Source of the DNA: Protea cynaroides
Taxonomy: Eukaryota; Streptophyta; Magnoliopsida; Proteales; Proteaceae
NCBI GenBank assembly: GCA_028583415.1
Contig: CM053267.1
Coordinates: forward strand, 53,892,914-53,956,913
Length of the DNA: 64,000 bases
Reading direction: 5' to 3'
In this document: positions 59,631 to 64,000 of the stretch, one piece after another
Layout: each line of letters starts with the position of its first letter
Numbering within the stretch: position 1 is the stretch's first letter
Program-made: the position numbers and the translations under genes
The notes under the pieces: generated by a model
What the model saw: the letters and a program-made list of their open reading frames with translations, nothing else
Database searches by the model: none
What the model was told of the DNA's origin: nothing

Positions 59631-60355
59631 ATGGCTACATCTGAGACATCGGTCGACAACAAGTCAAATGATAATCTAGTCCATGTGACTGCTTCTTCTC
59701 CTCTCGTCATCTCAAATATGGCAAGCCTGATTCCAATTAAAATTGAAAGGCACGAACTAACTCCTCTGGAAGTCATTGTTTGAACCAATCCTCCAGGGCC
59801 ATAAACTGATGCCTTTGATTGATGGTACGGTATTCTCTCCTATCATTATGGAATCTCCCTGGTACAAGAAAGACCAAATGCTGCTGTCCTGAATCAATGC
59901 CACACTAAGTGAGTCGGCATTGCCCTATATTGTTGGAATCTCGTCAGACAAAAAGGCTTGGGATATCTTAAAACAACGATATGCCTCCACAACTCCAGTG
60001 CACATCATGGCCCTCAAACGGAAACTCAGCCGTATCAAAAAAGGTAATCAACCTATGACTGATTACCTTCAACAGTCCAAAAACATAGTTGATCAGCTCA
60101 TAGCATTAGGCTTGACCGTAAGCGATGATAATATTCTCATCTTTATTCTTCATGGTCTTCCTTCTACATATAGACACTTTTGTTCTTCCATTCGAATTCG
60201 TGCTTGTACATCAGATCTCCCACTTGAAGAATTGCATAATCTTCAACTGTGTGAAGAAATGACAGTCACTGAAGAAATGAGCCATGACTACCTCACTGCA
60301 ATGGCTGCATTTTGGCCCCCTTCACATGGTGGCCGCGGTTCCTCTCATTCATGAG
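59631..60355 (+). pseudogene. Copia gag (UBN2 type), broken
   Basis: ATG at 59631 starts MATSETSVDNKSN. A stop at about 59787 and other changes interrupt it. From 59920 the frame is open for 144 codons, with SDKKAWDILKQRYASTTPVH, MALKRKLSRIKKGNQPMTDY, VDQLIALG and ILHGLPSTYRHFCSSI, the core of copia gag proteins that bind and package the element RNA. It ends before any zinc knuckle. Confidence 0.88.
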
Positions 60356-60559
60356 GACGTCACTCATTTGGCTCCAGGGGTCAATCATCTCACGACGGGC
60401 ATCCTATGACACAGCAAATTGAGGACTACTTCCTACTCCACCTCTGTTTAGAGGTCCTCCTCATGGTAAATGCCCTACTTGTTAGATTTGTTAGAAGCCA
60501 AAACACTTGGCCAGTGAAGCTCCGCCCAAAACACGACTTCTCCTGTTTCTCATGGTTGT

Positions 60560-61110
60560 TCCCAGTGAAGCTTAAATATGATTTCTTTGATATATTTCTC
60601 TCTTTTAAGGAAAATGCTAAAAAAATTACTTGGCTATTTCATAACCATATTTCATTCTGATGAGGGAGGTGAGTTCACTAATAATATTTTCACTTCCTTC
60701 CTTCGCACGCATGTGATCACTCACCAGTTCGCGTGCCCTCACACAATAGAATGGGGTTGTGGAGCGTATGCATCGCCATATCATTGAGATTGCCATAGCC
60801 CTCCTAGGTCATGCTAGCATGCTTCATAAATACTAGTTAGAGGTCGTCACCACTACCCTCTACTTAATTAATAGAATGCCTTAACTCAATCATCACACTA
60901 TTTCCCCATATGAAACCCTACTTCATACCAAACCCACATACAACCACTTACGTGTCTTTGGGTACCTCTGCTACCCATGGCTTTGTCTCTATACAATCAT
61001 AAACTTCAGGATAGGTCCTCTCATTGCTGCTTTCTTGGTTATAGTTCTTCTTGACCTTCAGACTCATCGAATTTACACTTTACGTCATGTCATTTTTGAT
61101 AAACTAACAT
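60560..61110 (+). pseudogene. Copia integrase core remnant
   Basis: FHSDEGGEFTNNIFTSFLRT with a catalytic Asp, THQFACPHT, then after a frame change VVERMHRHIIEIAIALLGHA and VTTTLYLINRMP, HTISPYETLLHTKP, LRVFGYLCYP. A frameshift near 60745 and stops show it is dead. Joined to gag with protease and N-terminal integrase deleted. Confidence 0.85.
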
Positions 61111-61195
61111 TTTCCTTTGCTATTTCCCCCACCCCTCCATCCCCCACCCCCTCCAATGACCTCGATTTTTTTGGCCTCACCGTGCCAAGCCATCC

Positions 61196-61400
61196 CACCC
61201 ATGGCCGACCCGACCTCAATGGCCAACCCGATCTACATGGCTGACCTGACTTCCATGGCCGACCTGACCTCCATGGCCAACCTGACCTCCCTGGCCAAAC
61301 CACCCTCTATAGCTAACCAGGTCCCTTTACCCAACCTGCCCTCCAGGTCGACTTGACCTCCATGACCGATATTCCCTCAATGGCTTATCTGACCTCCCTA
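61196..61400. repeat. Degenerate 18-21 bp array (gacctgacctccatggcc)
   Basis: About ten units of the type acctgacctccatggccg, probably expanded from the Pro/Ser-rich linker between integrase and RT. Plus frame reads as MADLTSMANLTS-like repeats. Confidence 0.8.
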
Positions 61401-61501
61401 GCCGACCTGCTCTTCGGGCCGACCCAACCCGACCTAGTTAGTGAAGACAAAAGCTTGCGTTGTAGGTCCCCCCAAAAAAGATCATCACCTTGGATTCTTA
61501 C

Positions 61502-62145
61502 TGTTAATGTAATCCCTTGTGGACCAGTGACGAGACGACACCTGTTCCAGGAATCAAGGACATCCGTAAGGCAACACGTGTTAGACACATGCCTTTAGTG
61601 TATCGGAGTTGGCGGTTTCCCACTCTGATAGGGGATTACCTCCCACTCAATGACTACACGCTAGTTCTCACATCATGTTGCTACCAACCGCCATTAGTCT
61701 TGCCGTTGGATCTTCATCCAAGGGCGAATCACCATCTAGACAGTTTCTCAACTATCTCCACTTTCTGGTTAGTTTGGACCACTCGGTGAACCGTTCTGGA
61801 CATTAACATATATGCTTAACCTCAAAGGTAAACGACGGATAATTTTTTTATCTATTCTCTCTTAACTCAAGCCTTATCCTACTCTCAAGAAGTATTTTTC
61901 TTTAATACTTCATGCTCCTTGATTTGAGAACTAATTTAAGCATCGGAGTAGCCGCGAGACTTCCTAGTCCACCCCTCAGTGACCTATTTTGTGATTTCAG
62001 GAAGTTCATCACAACTCGTTTATAACGAGACAAAGCTCGGTTATACTTTGTACAGCTCGTATAAAGCGTCGTCTAGTCAATCACTCCGCATTAAACTTGG
62101 CTACCGTGGCTGCCAGATCAGCTAGATCAGTTTTCAGTATCAACA
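61502..62145 (+). mobile_element. Solo gypsy LTR (644 bp), TSD CTTAC
   Basis: Begins tgttaatgtaatccc and ends ttttcagtatcaaca, flanked by cttac at 61497-61501 and 62146-62150. Contains atttaagcatcggagtagcc, a signature of the downstream part of Tat/Athila LTRs. Confidence 0.9.
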
Positions 62146-62210
62146 CTTACAACAACATTAATACTAAATAGTAAAGCAGTCACCTTCCGAAGTGGGCTGC
62201 TAAGGAAACA

Positions 62211-62856
62211 TGTTAATACTATATCCCATCTACCAATGATGGGGTGACACGTGTTCCTAGATTCAAGGGCTTCGACACCACAACACGTGTCTTACACATG
62301 GCATGATCTAAATTCAAATAAGTAGTTTCCCATTCTAGTGGGAAACCCTTCCTTGTTCAACGCCCACAAGCCGAACTTAGCAGACCATCATTTTGACAGC
62401 CACCTCTATACCGACCGCAAGATTACAATTCAATGGTGAACTACCAAAAAGACAGTTATCCACCGCTCTATAACTAAACCGGATATTTCAGACCACTTGG
62501 CCGGTTGCACTCACCTATATATATACTCACAAGCATGAAGGTACATAGACAGATAATTCTCTATCCAAACTTATATTCACACTTTTACCTCACTCTCAAA
62601 GAAGTATTTTCTTTTATACTTCATACTGTTTCCATTGAAAACTGTCTTAATCATCGAAGTGACCATCGGATTACCTAATTCGTTTCTCCACGAGATTTAC
62701 TTTATTTTCAGGATTATACTTAGAACTCGACTATAACTGAAGACAAGTCGATTACTACATGATCAACTCAAATACATCATCAACAATTCAATTATACCAT
62801 ATACAATTCAACAAACAAGGCCCCTAAATCAACTAAACCAATTTTCAACATCAACA
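62211..62856 (+). mobile_element. Solo gypsy LTR (646 bp), related to the previous
   Basis: Begins tgttaatactatatccc and ends ttttcaacatcaaca. Same block order as 61502-62145 (acacgtgt, aagtattttcttttatactt, catcgaagtg, ttttcagga). Flanks aaaca and aaacc match at four of five positions. A TATA-like ctatatatatac lies at 62515. Confidence 0.82.
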
Positions 62857-63424
62857 AAACCACAACTACTTACCATCCACCAAAAAAAAAAACCACAACT
62901 TTTTTCCATACCACAAAGGGCCCATCCTCATTATTCAACCATGAAATCTCTTCCGTTCATCTGAGATAGCCGCCTGCATTCCTCTACTCCTCGGGAAATC
63001 ACGTTCAATAGCCGAAAAGACTTTCTTAACCCTCAAAAGTCGCTAAACCGACCTTCGTCATGACAACACACCCGAAACCCCTCAACTCTGCTACGTGTCA
63101 ATAGGAACACGTGGATTCATTTTATTGGACATATTACGTCGAACTTCCAAGTAGACTTCTCTTTCTCAGCTCCTTTTAAACGCATTCTTCAATTCTCCCT
63201 CTCTGTCTCAACTTCTGTTCGGTTCTCGGACGGTTGATTCCTTCCCTGTCTCCGAGATTTGAAACCTCAAAACCAAGCTCAAAGCCCTAATTTGAAGCTT
63301 CAATTTCAGTTTTCATGGCGGAAATCCTCGTGCATTCATCTTCATAGAGCTCCAAGGTGTCCTTAAGTTCGCATTACTGTCCGAACTTCACCATAACACT
63401 GGCTTAGATCTGTCGAAAACGAAG
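62857..63424 (+). promoter_or_regulatory. HSP70-17 promoter and 5' UTR
   Basis: About 570 bp between the last solo LTR and the ATG. Contains an ERSE-I (63110-63128), a second acgtg core in ctacgtgtcaatagg (63091) and a possible TATA ccttttaaacg (63171-63181). The leader then runs through ctccctctctgtctcaactt to the ATG. Confidence 0.55.
63110..63128 (-). promoter_or_regulatory. ER-stress response element (ERSE-I)
   Basis: On the minus strand CCAAT, nine bases, CCACG: the exact ERSE-I consensus bound by NF-Y with bZIP28/ATF6-type factors during the unfolded-protein response. Plus strand reads cgtgg-N9-attgg. It is ~300 bp upstream of an ER chaperone gene, which fits known regulation of this class. 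Confidence 0.75.
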
Positions 63425-64000
63425 ATGTGGTTCAAGTTCTGTTTAGCAGTTTTGATTCTTTCAATTATTGCGATTCCATCGGAATCAGCGGTCTCGAGTA
63501 TAGATCTAGGTTCAGAATGGATGAAAGTAGCAGTTGTGAATCTGAAACCTGGCCAGAGTCCGATTTCGGTTGCCATTAACGAGATGTCGAAGAGGAAATC
63601 ACCGGCGTTAGTTGCATTCCAAGGAGGGAACCGTCTGCTTGGTGAAGAAGCAGCAGGAATTGTAGCTAGATACCCTGATAAGGTATATTCGCAAGTTAGG
63701 GATATGATCGGGAAGCCTCTGAAATACGTGAAGGATCTTATTGATTCCCATTATTTACCATTCGATTTGGTGGAAGATTCAAGAGGGGCGGCTGCTATTA
63801 GGATCGATGATGGTGTTACTGTTTATTCAGCAGAGGAGTTGGTAGCCATGGTTCTTAGTTATGGAAAAAATTTAGCAGATTTTCATTCTAAGTTGCCTAT
63901 AAAGGATGCTGTTATCACAGTTCCGCCTTACTTCGGGCAGGCGGAGCGGAAGGGGTTGCTTCAAGCTGCTGAATTAGCTGGCATTAACGTGCTTTCGCTT
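63425..64000 (+). CDS. HSP70-17: Heat shock 70 kDa protein 17 (ER Hsp110/GRP170-type), 5' part
   Basis: The first 192 codons of an ER-lumen nucleotide-exchange chaperone, the plant counterpart of HYOU1/GRP170; it would assist BiP in protein folding. Start MWFKFCLAVLILSIIAI is a signal peptide with a likely cut after SESA (residue 22). The mature protein starts VSSIDLGSEWMKVAVV, the GRP170 form of the Hsp70 phosphate-binding loop. Further ATPase motifs: KRKSPALVAF, LLGEEAAGIVARYPDKVYSQ, MIGKPLKYVKDLI, YSAEELVAMVL, DAVITVPPYFGQAERKGLL and AAELAGINVLSL. The frame is intact to the window edge; the Arabidopsis protein is about 870 aa, so about a fifth is seen. Confidence 0.95.
   Translation, partial: MWFKFCLAVLILSIIAIPSESAVSSIDLGSEWMKVAVVNLKPGQSPISVAINEMSKRKSPALVAFQGGNRLLGEEAAGIVARYPDKVYSQVRDMIGKPLKYVKDLIDSHYLPFDLVEDSRGAAAIRIDDGVTVYSAEELVAMVLSYGKNLADFHSKLPIKDAVITVPPYFGQAERKGLLQAAELAGINVLSL

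Larger units (their letters stand above)
59395..61440 (+). mobile_element. Broken Ty1/copia element (5' part and integrase piece)
   Basis: Primer site tggtatcacagcc at 59567-59579 (one mismatch to the initiator tRNA-Met type) follows a possible short LTR ending ttttttca at 59566; its start near 59395 (tgtgagttcaacaactccca) is uncertain. gag and integrase remnants follow; protease, RT and the 3' LTR are missing. Confidence 0.75.

Noticed and set aside
62146..62210. TRIM element made of the two LTRs at 61502 and 62211
   Set aside because: Each LTR has its own flanking duplication, the 65-bp gap has no primer site, and the LTRs are strongly diverged.

Overview
The window is nuclear DNA of a flowering plant; I cannot name the species. 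It holds one complete host gene, the 5' end of a second, and several decayed gene pieces, all embedded in layers of retrotransposons, solo LTRs and small DNA transposons. The lineages seen (Ty3/gypsy Tekay-, Tat- and Ogre-like, Ty1/copia, a LINE, MULE-like miniature elements) and the low gene density suggest a medium to large, repeat-rich genome.

Layout. 1-9162: a decayed Tekay-like gypsy element on the minus strand with a 2.5 kb 5' LTR. 9163-12890: a decayed LINE tail carrying two nested solo LTRs, each with perfect 5-bp target duplications. 12890-13968: gypsy-type LTR sequence with a ~100-bp tandem array. 13969-20484: a structurally complete copia element (two 432-bp LTRs, target duplication CTGAC) with a degenerate interior. 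20585-26720: a UPF0496-type pseudogene split by a 2.5 kb non-autonomous LTR element and probably by a second LTR-derived block. 27290-28170: GGGTC-rich small repeats. 28219-32897: a 4.7 kb Ogre-like LTR ending at its primer-binding site, followed at once by an NPF (NRT1/PTR) transporter pseudogene. 33450-36510: two direct copies of a dispersed repeat, plus an unidentified exon-like fragment. 36617-36859: a foldback MITE with a 10-bp target duplication.

Host genes. SRR1 (coding 41491-42345, plus strand) is intact and probably has a non-coding first exon near 36965-37230 and a ~4.2 kb leader intron that hosts two TIR elements. The window ends inside the first coding part of HSP70-17 (63425 onward, plus strand), the ER-lumen Hsp110/GRP170-type chaperone. 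A perfect ER-stress element (ERSE-I spacing) lies ~300 bp upstream of its ATG. A 135-bp broken copy of the same exon lies 5 kb upstream.

43057-58578 is a large Tat-lineage gypsy element on the minus strand. It has gag, protease, RT, RNase H and integrase remnants, a 5' LTR and a tRNA-type primer site. On the opposite strand, beyond pol, it carries a spliced coiled-coil ORF. A second Ogre-like LTR (52699-57544) is nested in its gag leader. From 59395 to 62856 there is a broken copia element and then two related solo LTRs lying just upstream of HSP70-17. The only genes likely to act in the cell are SRR1 (clock and phytochrome signalling) and HSP70-17 (ER protein folding); they are unrelated and merely neighbours.
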